DNA from: Chloroflexota bacterium
Lineage (GTDB): Bacteria; Chloroflexota; UBA6077; FW602-bin22; JACPQP01
Assembly: GCA_016190465.1 (NCBI GenBank)
Contig: JACPQP010000200.1
Span: forward strand, 1-13,595
Direction: 5' to 3'
DNA: 13,595 nt
Notes under the pieces: generated by a model
Database searches by the model: none
What the model was told of the DNA's origin: nothing
Seen by the model: the letters and a program-made list of their open reading frames with translations, nothing else
Position numbers and translations under genes: made by a program
Shown: positions 1 through 6,893 of the stretch, one piece after another
Position numbering within the stretch: position 1 is the stretch's first letter
How the letters are laid out: each line of letters opens with the position of its first letter

Positions 1-48
1 AACTCCTTCAGCCTCACTTCGTCATTGCAACCACAGAGGGAGGGCAAA

Positions 49-1023
49 GTGTTCATCGACTCGCACGTCCACGTTTTCGACACCTCGGTCCCCGGGGCCC
101 CGGAGACCTTTCCGCGCTGGGGAATCCGTGGCGGTGGGGGAGCAGCCGACCTGCTGCGGCAGATGGACGAGGCAGGCATCGACCGCGCCTTTCTCCTCGC
201 CTACACCGCGGTGGACATCAGCCTTCAGTTCTCGCCCGAGCGCCGCGGCCGAGATCTGGCCGCGTTCCAGCACTACAAGACGCGGGAGTGCTACCTCCGG
301 GCCTGGCGCGAGCACCCGGACCGGTTCTACTGGTTTGCCGATTCCATCGATCCGCGTGTCCCCGGCTACGTGGAGCGGGCCGAGCGCGACCTGGACGGGG
401 GCGCCGCCGGGCTGAAGCTATTCATCGCTCAGGTCGAGACGCCGATGGACGATCCCCGCTGGGAGCCCATCTTCGCCATGCTGCGCGAGCGACGCAAGCC
501 TTGCGTCATCGACCTGGTCTACCGGCTGATGGGGCAGCCCTGGTTCGCCCCGAGTCTCCAGGGAAAGTACCGCAACTACGCGCACTTCGCCGAGGGCATT
601 CACCGGACGGCGGACGAATACGGGGACGTTCCGATGGTGCTGGCCCACTACGGGTGGCTGAACCTGCGCGAGCCGGGTGACCCCGCCGGGCCGCTCCGAC
701 TGGAGCGGATCGAGGAGCCGATCAAGCTGATCCGTGCGCACGGGAACCTGTACGCGGACATCGCGGCGTACCATCACTTCATCCAGCCGGACGACCGCTA
801 CCCCTACTGGAGCGCGTTGCGGATCGTCGAGGCTCTGGTCCAGGGGGCCGGCGCCGACAGGATCCTCTTTGGAACGGACTGGCCCTACGCCACGAAGGCG
901 CATGGGGAGTACACCTATGCCGATCTGGTTCGATCGCTCCGCGAGGCGCCATTCCTGGGGCCGGGCGAGGTCGAGAAGGTGCTGGGAGGCAATGCGCTGC
1001 GGGTGCTGGGGCGATCGGGGTGA
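49..1023 (+). CDS. Amidohydrolase-2 family metal-dependent hydrolase, lactonase-like
   Basis: Predicted TIM-barrel hydrolase of 324 aa, a normal length for the amidohydrolase-2 (PF04909) family. I chose GTG at 49 because AGGGAGG lies about five bases upstream; an in-frame TTG at 25 has no comparable site. Visible family residues are the strand-1 HxH (H6, H8 in DSHVHVFD), K123 in GLKLF, H200 in VLAHYG and D277 in FGTDWP. The histidine usually found on strand 4 is absent: that strand reads PCVIDL. An aspartate there, together with the DSHVHVFD opening, resembles the sugar-lactonase branch (COG3618: fucono-, rhamnono- and pyrone-dicarboxylate lactonases), several members of which do not depend strongly on metal. 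No signal peptide, so probably cytoplasmic. It converges on three sugar dehydrogenases, which fits opening of a lactone product. Family assignment is firm; the lactonase role is inference. Decarboxylases and hydratases of the same family remain possible. Confidence 0.85.
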   Translation: MFIDSHVHVFDTSVPGAPETFPRWGIRGGGGAADLLRQMDEAGIDRAFLLAYTAVDISLQFSPERRGRDLAAFQHYKTRECYLRAWREHPDRFYWFADSIDPRVPGYVERAERDLDGGAAGLKLFIAQVETPMDDPRWEPIFAMLRERRKPCVIDLVYRLMGQPWFAPSLQGKYRNYAHFAEGIHRTADEYGDVPMVLAHYGWLNLREPGDPAGPLRLERIEEPIKLIRAHGNLYADIAAYHHFIQPDDRYPYWSALRIVEALVQGAGADRILFGTDWPYATKAHGEYTYADLVRSLREAPFLGPGEVEKVLGGNALRVLGRSG

Positions 1024-1029
1024 TCGCCC
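1009..1029 (+). terminator. Hairpin over the stop codon of the amidohydrolase gene
   Basis: A perfect 8-bp stem (GGGCGATC at 1009-1016, GATCGCCC at 1022-1029) closes a five-base loop (GGGGT) and includes the TGA stop at 1021-1023. There is no T-run after it, so it is not a canonical intrinsic terminator. It may still block 3' exonucleases or help end transcription in the 67-bp gap between the two converging units. The rest of that gap shows nothing else that I recognise. Confidence 0.4.
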
Positions 1030-1090
1030 GGCGCCCCTTCGCGGTTGGCCCGTATTCCGTCCTGGCGCATCCTCGTGGGTGCGATTGTCG

Positions 1091-2218
1091 CTACCCCGCC
1101 GGGACGTGGTTGATGACGATGCCACGTCCCTCTCGAGCCGAGCGGTAGGCTGCCTCGACCACTTCGATCACCCGCATGTTGTCCTCGCCGGTGATCGGCG
1201 GCGGTGCCCCGGATGCCACCGACTGGACGAACGCGCGGGTCATCTCGCGCAACGCATCGAGCCAGTGCTCCGGTACGGCATACTCGACAGTATTAGCGCC
1301 TAACGAGGGGGCGCCCCAGACCTTCAGCCGGGGTTCTGGCTTGATTGTGTAGGACATCCCGCCATTCTGGCAGATCACCACCACTTCCAACCGAATGGAA
1401 GGGGAGATCGCATCGGAATGGACAACCGCTGTGCCGCCGTTGCTCAGCACGAAGTGGGCGACCCCGTAGTCCTCGACCGCATACTGGGGATAGCGGAGCT
1501 TCCGCATGTTGGCGAGCACTTCGATGAACTCGACGCCGAAGAGCCAACGCGTCAGATCGATCGCGTGGTCGCCGTGAGTCAGCCAGCCGCCACCCGGCGT
1601 AGCTGCCGGGTCCGTCCAGTAGGAATCGTACGTGTCCTCCCACTCGCTGCGTCGGACCATACCGGTGTTATAGGCGCAGTAGAGGTGCAGCGGTTCGCCC
1701 AGCTCGCCAGTCTCCATCACCTTCTTCATCAGGCGCCAGGTGTTCCAGAAGCGGAAATTGTAGCCGCCCATCAAGACGACGCCAGCCTGACGACAAGCGT
1801 GGAGGATCTCTAGACACTCGGTGGTCGTCATCGCCATCGGCTTGTCCGAGAGGATGTGCTTGCCCGCCGCAGCCATGGCCCTGGCAATGTGGGCGCGCCA
1901 GCTTGTCCGCGCGGTAATGATCACACCCTGCACATCCGACCGGCAAAAAGCGTGAAGATCGGTGTAGGCCGCGGCACCGGTCAGTTCAACGAGGCGCGCC
2001 AGATGGCGCGGATCCTCGTCCCAGACAGCGCTGATGTGCGCAAAATCGACGTTGGCCAGGGCGCGGCAGAAGTTGACCGCGTGCGGCCAGAGGTCGTAAC
2101 CGGCGATGCCGAGGCGAAAGCGTGAGTCCGGTTTCGCGGATGCCCTTGGGGTGCCCCCACCTTCGTCGCCTCGCGTCTCGCCGGTCACCTCGTCAAAGCG
2201 ACGGGAATCAGTCCTCAC
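1091..2218 (-). CDS. Gfo/Idh/MocA family oxidoreductase (divergent member)
   Basis: Predicted NAD(P)-dependent sugar or cyclitol dehydrogenase, about 375 aa, with an N-terminal Rossmann domain and a C-terminal alpha/beta catalytic domain. Family marks are LSDKPMAM (standing in for the usual EKP, near residue 126) and GWLTHGDHAIDLTRWLFG, which carries the catalytic-region histidine. Two things are odd: the dinucleotide loop reads GIAGYDLWPHA, not GxGxxA, and the conserved EKP glutamate is aspartate. The first 30-odd residues before FRLGIAG look unstructured. GTG at 2218 has GAGGTGA six bases upstream; ATG at 2224 sits directly against that site, so I prefer 2218. It overlaps the end of the upstream dehydrogenase gene by 11 bp, implying translational coupling and a shared operon. 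It is clearly less similar to the two upstream dehydrogenases than they are to each other. Substrate unknown; cofactor use may differ from its neighbours. Confidence 0.88.
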   Translation of the reverse strand: MRTDSRRFDEVTGETRGDEGGGTPRASAKPDSRFRLGIAGYDLWPHAVNFCRALANVDFAHISAVWDEDPRHLARLVELTGAAAYTDLHAFCRSDVQGVIITARTSWRAHIARAMAAAGKHILSDKPMAMTTTECLEILHACRQAGVVLMGGYNFRFWNTWRLMKKVMETGELGEPLHLYCAYNTGMVRRSEWEDTYDSYWTDPAATPGGGWLTHGDHAIDLTRWLFGVEFIEVLANMRKLRYPQYAVEDYGVAHFVLSNGGTAVVHSDAISPSIRLEVVVICQNGGMSYTIKPEPRLKVWGAPSLGANTVEYAVPEHWLDALREMTRAFVQSVASGAPPPITGEDNMRVIEVVEAAYRSAREGRGIVINHVPAG

Positions 2219-3281
2219 CGCCATTCACCTCGGCCAGCGATACTTTCGCGCCACGCTCCACCGAGAGCTGCACCGCCCGCTCCAGGCGTAGCGCGGCGAT
2301 GCCGTCCTCGATACCACATGATGGCACGACTCCGTGGTGAATGCTTTCGATGAAATCACGCAGCTCACCGACGAAACCGTGGATGGCCAGGCTGTTCTGG
2401 TCGTCGGCTGGACGGATGTCTTCCGGTTCCCAGTAGTAGGTCTGGGGATCGCCGGGGAGAAACCCGACTACCCGGCGCCAGTTCTCAATGAATACCTTCC
2501 CGCCTGTGCCGACGACGGTGACCCGCTCACTCCAGTTGTTGTGCTCGCCCTCCAGACAGTTGACGCTCACCAGGCCGATAGCGCCATTGGCGAAGCGCAA
2601 CGTAATCGCGTATCCCTCGAGCCCCCGGCCTCGGACGAGCCGTTCAGCGTAAACGGACTCGGCTTCCCCCATGAAGAAGCGTGAGAGATCGAGGTGGTGA
2701 GTCGCGAAGCCGTTGAGGAAGTGGTAGACCTCGACCGGGTACGGACCGTAGGTGAAGCGCGACTCGAAGATCGATAGTTCACCAAAACCGGGACGTCTGG
2801 TGAACGCCTTCGCTCGCTGATACGGGTACGAGAACCGCTTCATATAGCCGACCGCGAGGTACTTCCCCGCGCGCCTCGCCGCATCGGCCATCGCCTGCGC
2901 TTCCCCAAGCGACTCGGCCGGTGGCTTCTCGACCCACACGTGGACGCCTCGATCCAGGCAATCGATGGCCACCTGCGCCTGACGCCGCGGGTGGATGCAC
3001 ACGATCGCCGCGTCGAGGTCTTCCCGATCGAGCATCGTGATGTGGTCGGTGTAGACAGCGCGGACGCTGTGGAACGCAGCGACCCGCTCGGCCAGATCGC
3101 GCTTGTGATCGGCCAACGCGACCAGCTCAGCGCGGAGGGGCACCTGCCGTCGACCCTGTTGAGTCAGCACCAGCGCCGGCAGTCCCGCGGGTGCCCCACC
3201 AAAGGCGGCGCGCAGGCTGGGATAGAGGCTCATCCGGGCATGCTCGCCGCAGCCGACAAACCCAACGCGCAGCGGGTCCAT
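2208..3281 (-). CDS. Gfo/Idh/MocA family oxidoreductase
   Basis: Predicted NAD(P)-dependent sugar dehydrogenase of 357 aa. The Rossmann motif is GFVGCGEHA (residues 7-15), followed by an insertion of about 20 residues rich in Gly, Pro and Gln before the second strand. The catalytic-region lysine lies in VEKPPAES (EKP at 118-120), and the HH pair is in GFATHHLDLSRFFMG (195-196). ATG at 3281 is chosen because GAGGAGG sits six bases upstream and the Rossmann fold begins at once; an in-frame upstream extension would run through the preceding gene's end. It is a close paralogue of the upstream dehydrogenase: both share HHLDLxRFFMG, a YYWEP segment and a DGIAxLRLE C-terminal segment, which points to tandem duplication. 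The gap to the upstream gene is 29 bp and the 3' end overlaps the next gene, so all three are likely co-transcribed. Substrate not predictable. Confidence 0.92.
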   Translation of the reverse strand: MDPLRVGFVGCGEHARMSLYPSLRAAFGGAPAGLPALVLTQQGRRQVPLRAELVALADHKRDLAERVAAFHSVRAVYTDHITMLDREDLDAAIVCIHPRRQAQVAIDCLDRGVHVWVEKPPAESLGEAQAMADAARRAGKYLAVGYMKRFSYPYQRAKAFTRRPGFGELSIFESRFTYGPYPVEVYHFLNGFATHHLDLSRFFMGEAESVYAERLVRGRGLEGYAITLRFANGAIGLVSVNCLEGEHNNWSERVTVVGTGGKVFIENWRRVVGFLPGDPQTYYWEPEDIRPADDQNSLAIHGFVGELRDFIESIHHGVVPSCGIEDGIAALRLERAVQLSVERGAKVSLAEVNGGED

Positions 3282-3310
3282 CCCGTCCTCCTCAGTCACC
3301 TCGTCTCTGG

Positions 3311-4390
3311 TCACCCAATCTCCGACAGCGCTACGGGGCGGCCAGCAAGCGCCGAGCGCTTTGCCGCCTGCTCCAGTCTCAGGTGGGCGATGCCGTCGTC
3401 GATGTTTGGAGTAGCAACTCGGCGATCGCGCACGCACTCGACGAAATGGCGCACCTCGCCGGTGTACCCGTGGAGCGTTCGCAGGTCCAGACGGTCAGTC
3501 GGCACCTGATCGTTCGGCTCCCAGTAGTAGGGGATCTCGGTGTTGCCAAGATACGCAGTCACCCGCCGCCAATCGTCGACGACGACCCAGCTTCCCTGGC
3601 CGGTGATCGTGACTCGCTCCTGCACCCGCTCCAGGCAGTTCGTCTGCAAGAAACCGATTGCCCCGCTGGTGAATTGCAGGCTCAGCAACCAGGCCTCTTC
3701 CTGTGGGATCGCGCGGTCGCGGCCGTTCAGCACCTCGGCGTAGGTCCGCGGCCGGCCCGTGACTCCGCCCGAGCGCGAAGCGTACAGGGCGTAGACGCTC
3801 GCGACATCACCCATGAAGAACCGGGCCAGGTCCAGGTGGTGACAGGAGAACGCGTTGAGAAAGTCGTAGACCTCGGGCGCCACATAGCGTCCGAAGTTGT
3901 AGCGAGCCTCGTAAGCCGTTGGCAGTCCGAACTCTGGTCGTTGCATCAGCTCACGTGTCCGCCGGTAGGGCTCAGAAAACCGTTTCATGAAGGCGATCAT
4001 CACGAACTGACCGGACCGTTCACAGGCTTCCTTGTCGGCGGAAGCGTCATCCAGCGTTTCGGTCGGCGGCTTTTCGACAAACACGGGCTTGCCGGCCTCG
4101 AGGCAATCGATCGCGATCCTGGCCTGGATACGTGGATGCATGATCGCGAAGACGCAGTCCAGGTCTTCCTTGTCGAGCATAGTGCGGTAATCGGCATAGC
4201 AACGCTGAAACCCGAACACTCGGGCATTCCGCCTGGCCCGGCTCTCGTCGAGATCGCAGCAGGCGACCAACTCCCCAATGGGATCGGTCACCGTGGGCGA
4301 GCCAGTGATCCCCAGACGAAGGGCAGGGTAGATGTTCTGGCTGGCGTGGTTTCCGCAGCCGATGAACCCGATACGTACCAGGTGACTCAC
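3311..4390 (-). CDS. Gfo/Idh/MocA family oxidoreductase, first gene of leftward operon
   Basis: Predicted NAD(P)-dependent sugar dehydrogenase of 359 aa. The Rossmann motif is GFIGCGNHA (residues 8-16), EKP is at 106-108 in VFVEKPPTET, and the HH pair is at 184-185 in FSCHHLDLARFFMG. Start GTG at 4390 has GGAGG about five bases upstream. An upstream in-frame GTG at 4444 is rejected because a TATAAT promoter element (4430-4435) lies inside that extension, so it would not be transcribed. Compared with its downstream paralogue it carries an extra loop of about 15 residues around positions 207-230 (SRSGGVTGRP to AIPQEE), the kind of difference that could change substrate range. It is the promoter-proximal gene of the leftward dehydrogenase operon and is divergent from the arylsulfotransferase/transporter unit, sharing its control region. 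Substrate unknown. Confidence 0.92.
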   Translation of the reverse strand: MSHLVRIGFIGCGNHASQNIYPALRLGITGSPTVTDPIGELVACCDLDESRARRNARVFGFQRCYADYRTMLDKEDLDCVFAIMHPRIQARIAIDCLEAGKPVFVEKPPTETLDDASADKEACERSGQFVMIAFMKRFSEPYRRTRELMQRPEFGLPTAYEARYNFGRYVAPEVYDFLNAFSCHHLDLARFFMGDVASVYALYASRSGGVTGRPRTYAEVLNGRDRAIPQEEAWLLSLQFTSGAIGFLQTNCLERVQERVTITGQGSWVVVDDWRRVTAYLGNTEIPYYWEPNDQVPTDRLDLRTLHGYTGEVRHFVECVRDRRVATPNIDDGIAHLRLEQAAKRSALAGRPVALSEIG

Positions 4391-4429
4391 CGCTTCCTCC
4401 GCGACGTCTTGCCGTGTTGGTCCACGACT

Positions 4430-4435
4430 ATTATA
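4430..4435 (-). promoter_or_regulatory. Leftward promoter -10 element for the dehydrogenase operon
   Basis: A perfect TATAAT on the minus strand, conspicuous in GC-rich DNA, lies 40 bp ahead of the GTG start at 4390 and would give a leader of roughly 30 nt. The region at -35 (about 4453-4458, CCTGCA on the minus strand) matches consensus poorly, suggesting the promoter needs an activator. The phased repeats at 4460-4492 end just upstream of that -35 position. Confidence 0.55.
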
Positions 4436-4459
4436 GGGTATCACTTCCCCGGTGCAGGG

Positions 4460-4492
4460 ATGGCGCGAGGATGGCGCGACAATGGCGCCTGG
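4460..4492 (+). promoter_or_regulatory. Three tandem 11-bp repeats, candidate shared operator
   Basis: Three head-to-tail units, ATGGCGCGAGG, ATGGCGCGACA and ATGGCGCCTGG, share ATGGCGC at an exact 11-bp step, close to one helical turn, so proteins bound to them would face the same side of the DNA. The array lies about 38-71 bp upstream of the predicted start sites of both divergent promoters (near 4422 and 4531), the usual place for an activator. The repeats are seen directly; the binding role is inference and no regulator gene is in the window. Confidence 0.55.
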
Positions 4493-4518
4493 CCGGTCAC
4501 CGTCCGGGAGGATTCAAC

Positions 4519-4524
4519 TATAAT
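4519..4524 (+). promoter_or_regulatory. Rightward promoter -10 element for the transporter operon
   Basis: A perfect TATAAT on the plus strand. With a 17-bp spacer the -35 hexamer would be GTCACC at 4496-4501, matching TTGACA at three of six positions. The predicted start site is near 4531, giving a leader of about 170 nt before the ATG at 4700. Confidence 0.55.
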
Positions 4525-4526
4525 CG

Positions 4527-4542
4527 CGCCACAAGTGTGGCG
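4527..4542. promoter_or_regulatory. 16-bp palindrome at the rightward start site, candidate repressor operator
   Basis: CGCCACA and TGTGGCG form perfect 7-bp half-sites around a two-base centre (AG). The centre falls at about +4 of the rightward promoter, directly downstream of its TATAAT. A dimeric helix-turn-helix repressor (LacI-, GntR- or TetR-like) bound here would block transcription initiation. The palindrome is seen; the regulator class is a guess. As RNA the same sequence could only form a short hairpin with a very tight loop. Confidence 0.5.
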
Positions 4543-4551
4543 GGACGCATT

Positions 4552-4648
4552 GGGCGAACCAGACCGTCCTGGTTAGCGCCCGGGTGAGCGGGCGGGAGAC
4601 ACGCCCTCGTGCTATATCCAGGTATCTGGTCGTCGGTCTGCAACCGAC
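4552..4648 (+). other. Structured 5' leader of the arylsulfotransferase/transporter operon
   Basis: Several short stems lie in series in the untranslated leader. The first is GGGCG-AACCAG pairing with CTGGTT-CGCCC (4552-4581) around a six-base loop with a two-base bulge. Then come GGGCG/CGCCC (4590-4606), CCAG/CTGG (4618-4629) and GTCGGT/ACCGAC around CTGCA (4632-4648). GC-rich complementary segments (GGCC repeats) follow up to about 4672. I do not recognise a known riboswitch class, and there is no T-run for an attenuator. It may affect mRNA stability or translation, or may bind a ligand. Confidence 0.35.
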
Positions 4649-4699
4649 ACTGGCCGGCAGGCCGGTCGCTGGCCACTTACGGCGAGGAGGGCACCGTCT

Positions 4700-5938
4700 A
4701 TGCACACCGTGTTTCCTCTGGGCACCACGGTCTACGACCCCGAGCGGTGCGCGAGCGGCTACACGCTGGTCGACTTCTACGGCCAGTACGAGGACTTCGG
4801 CGTCGAGCTGGTGGACATGAATGGCCGCACTGTGCACCGCTGGGACCAGCGGTCCTACCGCGAGCCCAAGCTGCTCCCGAACGGCAACCTGCTCCTCGGC
4901 CAGCCCGTGATGAGCGACAAGGGGATCCAGATGTCGCGGGTGCGGGAGTACAACTGGGATGGGGAGTTGGTGTGGCAGTACGAGCCCCCCGAGAGCGTGA
5001 AGCTGGCCGAAGCCTACGGCGTGTGGGGAGTGACGACGGTCCGGCGGTCGAACGGCAATACCTACATCACGCTCACCGAGAGGGTCCCCTGGGAGTACAT
5101 GCAGCGGATCGCCGACCCGATCCGCCGGCGCCGGGTCGACTACGTGGCCGGGCGTATCGTCGAGGTGACTCCGGCCGGAGAGATCGTCTGGGACTGGAAG
5201 TCCTGGGAGCACCTGGACATGAACCAGTACCTGGAGATCGACGAGTACCCCACCTGGACCCACTTCAACAGCCTCCAGGAGCTGCCGGAGAACCAGTGGC
5301 ACGACGCCGGGGACCTGCGCTTCCGGCCGGGGAACTTGCTGGTGAGCCCTCGCACGCTGGGCTTCATCTTCATCGTCGACCGGCAGTCCGGGGAGATCGT
5401 CTGGCGGTCCGACCCCAGGATACCGCTTGCCGGCCAGCACGGCCCCCGCATGATCCCGAAGGGAGCGCCCGGCGCCGGAAACATCCTGCTGGTCGACAAC
5501 GGCGTCCCCGGGTCGATCATCTCCCTCGGGCAGTTCGCGAGATCGCACCTCGTCGAGATCAATCCGGTGACCTTTGAGATCCCCTGGCGCTATGGCGATG
5601 GGTCCCGCTTCTTCACTCCCTACACCAGCAACGTGCAGCGGCTGCCGAACGGGAACACGCTGACCGTCGAGTCGTACAACTGCCGGGTCTTCGAGGTGAC
5701 GCCGGAGGGCGAGATCGTGTGGGAGTGCGTGTTCGACCCCCAGCACCTGGCGGTCAGCACGGTCTCCCGGTTCCCGTACGACTACTGCCCCCCGATGAAG
5801 GCGCTGGGCCGGCCCCGGGAGGAGCAGGTGGTCCCGCCGCCCCACGCCGTCACGAAAGATGGACCGTTCTCGCGGATGTACACGCCGGAGACGTGCCCGC
5901 TGAATATGCGCATTCGGATGCGCCCGCCCAGGAGGTGA
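4700..5938 (+). CDS. Arylsulfotransferase (ASST)-family beta-propeller protein
   Basis: Predicted beta-propeller of 412 aa resembling the arylsulfotransferase family (PF05935/PF14269-like). The opening VYDPERCASGYTLVDF...LVDMNGRTVHRW is typical. Propeller blades recur as GxIVW segments (GELVW 88, GEIVW 160, 231 and 337) and as NGN turns (LPNGNLLLG 59-67, SNGNTYIT 117-124, LPNGNTLTVE 315-324). Candidate active-site histidines are H188 in WTHFNSL and H247 in AGQHGPRMIP, at the family's conserved positions. Classical ASSTs are periplasmic and transfer sulfate between phenols, but no signal peptide is visible here, so it may be cytoplasmic or act on something else. C-terminal cysteines (C352, C399, approximate) are unusual. 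ATG at 4700 has GAGGAGGG eight bases upstream. First gene of the rightward operon, nine bases ahead of a permease gene, so tied to the transporter. Family placement is good; sulfotransferase activity is unproven. Confidence 0.82.
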   Translation: MHTVFPLGTTVYDPERCASGYTLVDFYGQYEDFGVELVDMNGRTVHRWDQRSYREPKLLPNGNLLLGQPVMSDKGIQMSRVREYNWDGELVWQYEPPESVKLAEAYGVWGVTTVRRSNGNTYITLTERVPWEYMQRIADPIRRRRVDYVAGRIVEVTPAGEIVWDWKSWEHLDMNQYLEIDEYPTWTHFNSLQELPENQWHDAGDLRFRPGNLLVSPRTLGFIFIVDRQSGEIVWRSDPRIPLAGQHGPRMIPKGAPGAGNILLVDNGVPGSIISLGQFARSHLVEINPVTFEIPWRYGDGSRFFTPYTSNVQRLPNGNTLTVESYNCRVFEVTPEGEIVWECVFDPQHLAVSTVSRFPYDYCPPMKALGRPREEQVVPPPHAVTKDGPFSRMYTPETCPLNMRIRMRPPRR

Positions 5939-5947
5939 GGAGAGCCG

Positions 5948-6889
5948 ATGAGTCAGACGAATCTGGTGGCCAGGCGGCTGCCTTTCTGGACCGGGCGATC
6001 GAGCCGCCAGGTGCGAGCGGAGATCGAGGGCTTCCTCTACGCCTCGCCGTTCATCCTCGGCGTTCTGGCGTTCTGGGTCATCCCGCTGGGCTACTCGATC
6101 GCTCTGGTGTTCATGGACTGGAACCTGCTGGCGCCACCGAAGTTCGTCGGCCTGGGCAACGTCGTCAAGATGATCGGGGACAAGTACGTCGGGCTCTCCC
6201 TGTACAACACCGCTTTCTACACCTTCATCAGCGTGCCGCTGCACCTGATGCTGGCGCTGGCGCTGGCGCTGGCGCTGAACCAGCCGCTCCGCGGCGTGTC
6301 GGCGTACCGGACGATCTTCTACCTTCCCGCGGTCACGCCGGCGGTGGCCAGCTCGATCATCTGGCTCCAGATCCTCCACAGCGAGTTCGGGTTGCTCAAC
6401 CAGACGCTGGCGATGCTGGGGATCGAGGGTCCCCGCTGGCTCTGGGAGCCGGACCTGGCCAAGCCGGTGTTCATCGTCATGACATTCTGGACCATCGGGC
6501 CCCAGATGGTGATCTTCCTGGCCGGGCTTCAGGCGGTGCCGGGGGAGTTGCACGAGGCCGCGGCCATCGACGGCGCCAGCACCTGGCAGCGGTTCCGGTC
6601 GGTCACCCTCCCAATGCTCAGCCCGGTGATCTTCTTCAACCTGGTCATCGGCATCATCGGCTCGTTCCAGATTTTCACGGCCGCGTTCCTGATGACCGCC
6701 GGCGGCCCGGACAACGCGACGCTCTTCAAGGTGCTCTACATCTACCGCAACGCCTTCCAGTACTTCAGTATGGGGTACGCCGCTGCGCTGGCCTGGCTGC
6801 TGTTCTGGATCATCCTGGCGTTCACGTTCCTCCAGTTCAAGCTGGGCCGCCAGTGGGTCTACTACGAGACGGAGCTGAAGGAGGGGTGA
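5948..6889 (+). CDS. ABC sugar transporter permease, MalF/UgpA type
   Basis: Inner-membrane permease of 313 aa for a carbohydrate-uptake (CUT1) ABC importer. Six hydrophobic segments are visible at roughly 29-55, 87-111, 120-143, 172-196, 226-250 and 274-297. The EAA loop that docks on the ATPase is at 203-222 (HEAAAIDGASTWQRF then TLP). The N-terminal 20 residues are basic and cytoplasmic. ATG at 5948 is preceded by GGAGGTGAGGAG and follows the arylsulfotransferase-like gene by nine bases; the partner permease gene follows by four bases. In-frame CTGGCG repeats (6251-6278) encode an alternating Leu-Ala run in the second membrane segment. CUT1 systems carry mono- to oligosaccharides, glycerol phosphate or polyols; the actual substrate cannot be read from this protein. 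Confidence 0.95.
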   Translation: MSQTNLVARRLPFWTGRSSRQVRAEIEGFLYASPFILGVLAFWVIPLGYSIALVFMDWNLLAPPKFVGLGNVVKMIGDKYVGLSLYNTAFYTFISVPLHLMLALALALALNQPLRGVSAYRTIFYLPAVTPAVASSIIWLQILHSEFGLLNQTLAMLGIEGPRWLWEPDLAKPVFIVMTFWTIGPQMVIFLAGLQAVPGELHEAAAIDGASTWQRFRSVTLPMLSPVIFFNLVIGIIGSFQIFTAAFLMTAGGPDNATLFKVLYIYRNAFQYFSMGYAAALAWLLFWIILAFTFLQFKLGRQWVYYETELKEG

Positions 6890-6893
6890 TCAG

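Noticed and set aside
3282..3437. N-terminal extension of the second dehydrogenase to 3437
   Set aside because: It overlaps the preceding gene's coding end and has no family sequence; ATG at 3281 has an excellent ribosome-binding site.
4391..4444. N-terminal extension of the first dehydrogenase to a GTG at 4444
   Set aside because: The extension contains a TATAAT box and lacks a ribosome-binding site; GTG at 4390 has GGAGG at the right spacing and starts just before the Rossmann motif.
3191..4576. Plus-strand open frame of 461 codons opposite the first dehydrogenase
   Set aside because: It is antisense to a Gfo/Idh/MocA gene with intact motifs and runs through the divergent promoter region.
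4514..6553. Very long minus-strand open frame (679 codons) opposite the arylsulfotransferase-like and permease genes
   Set aside because: Its protein is rich in His, Arg, Pro and Asp in the manner of an antisense GC-rich shadow, has no recognisable domain, and lies opposite two well-supported genes.
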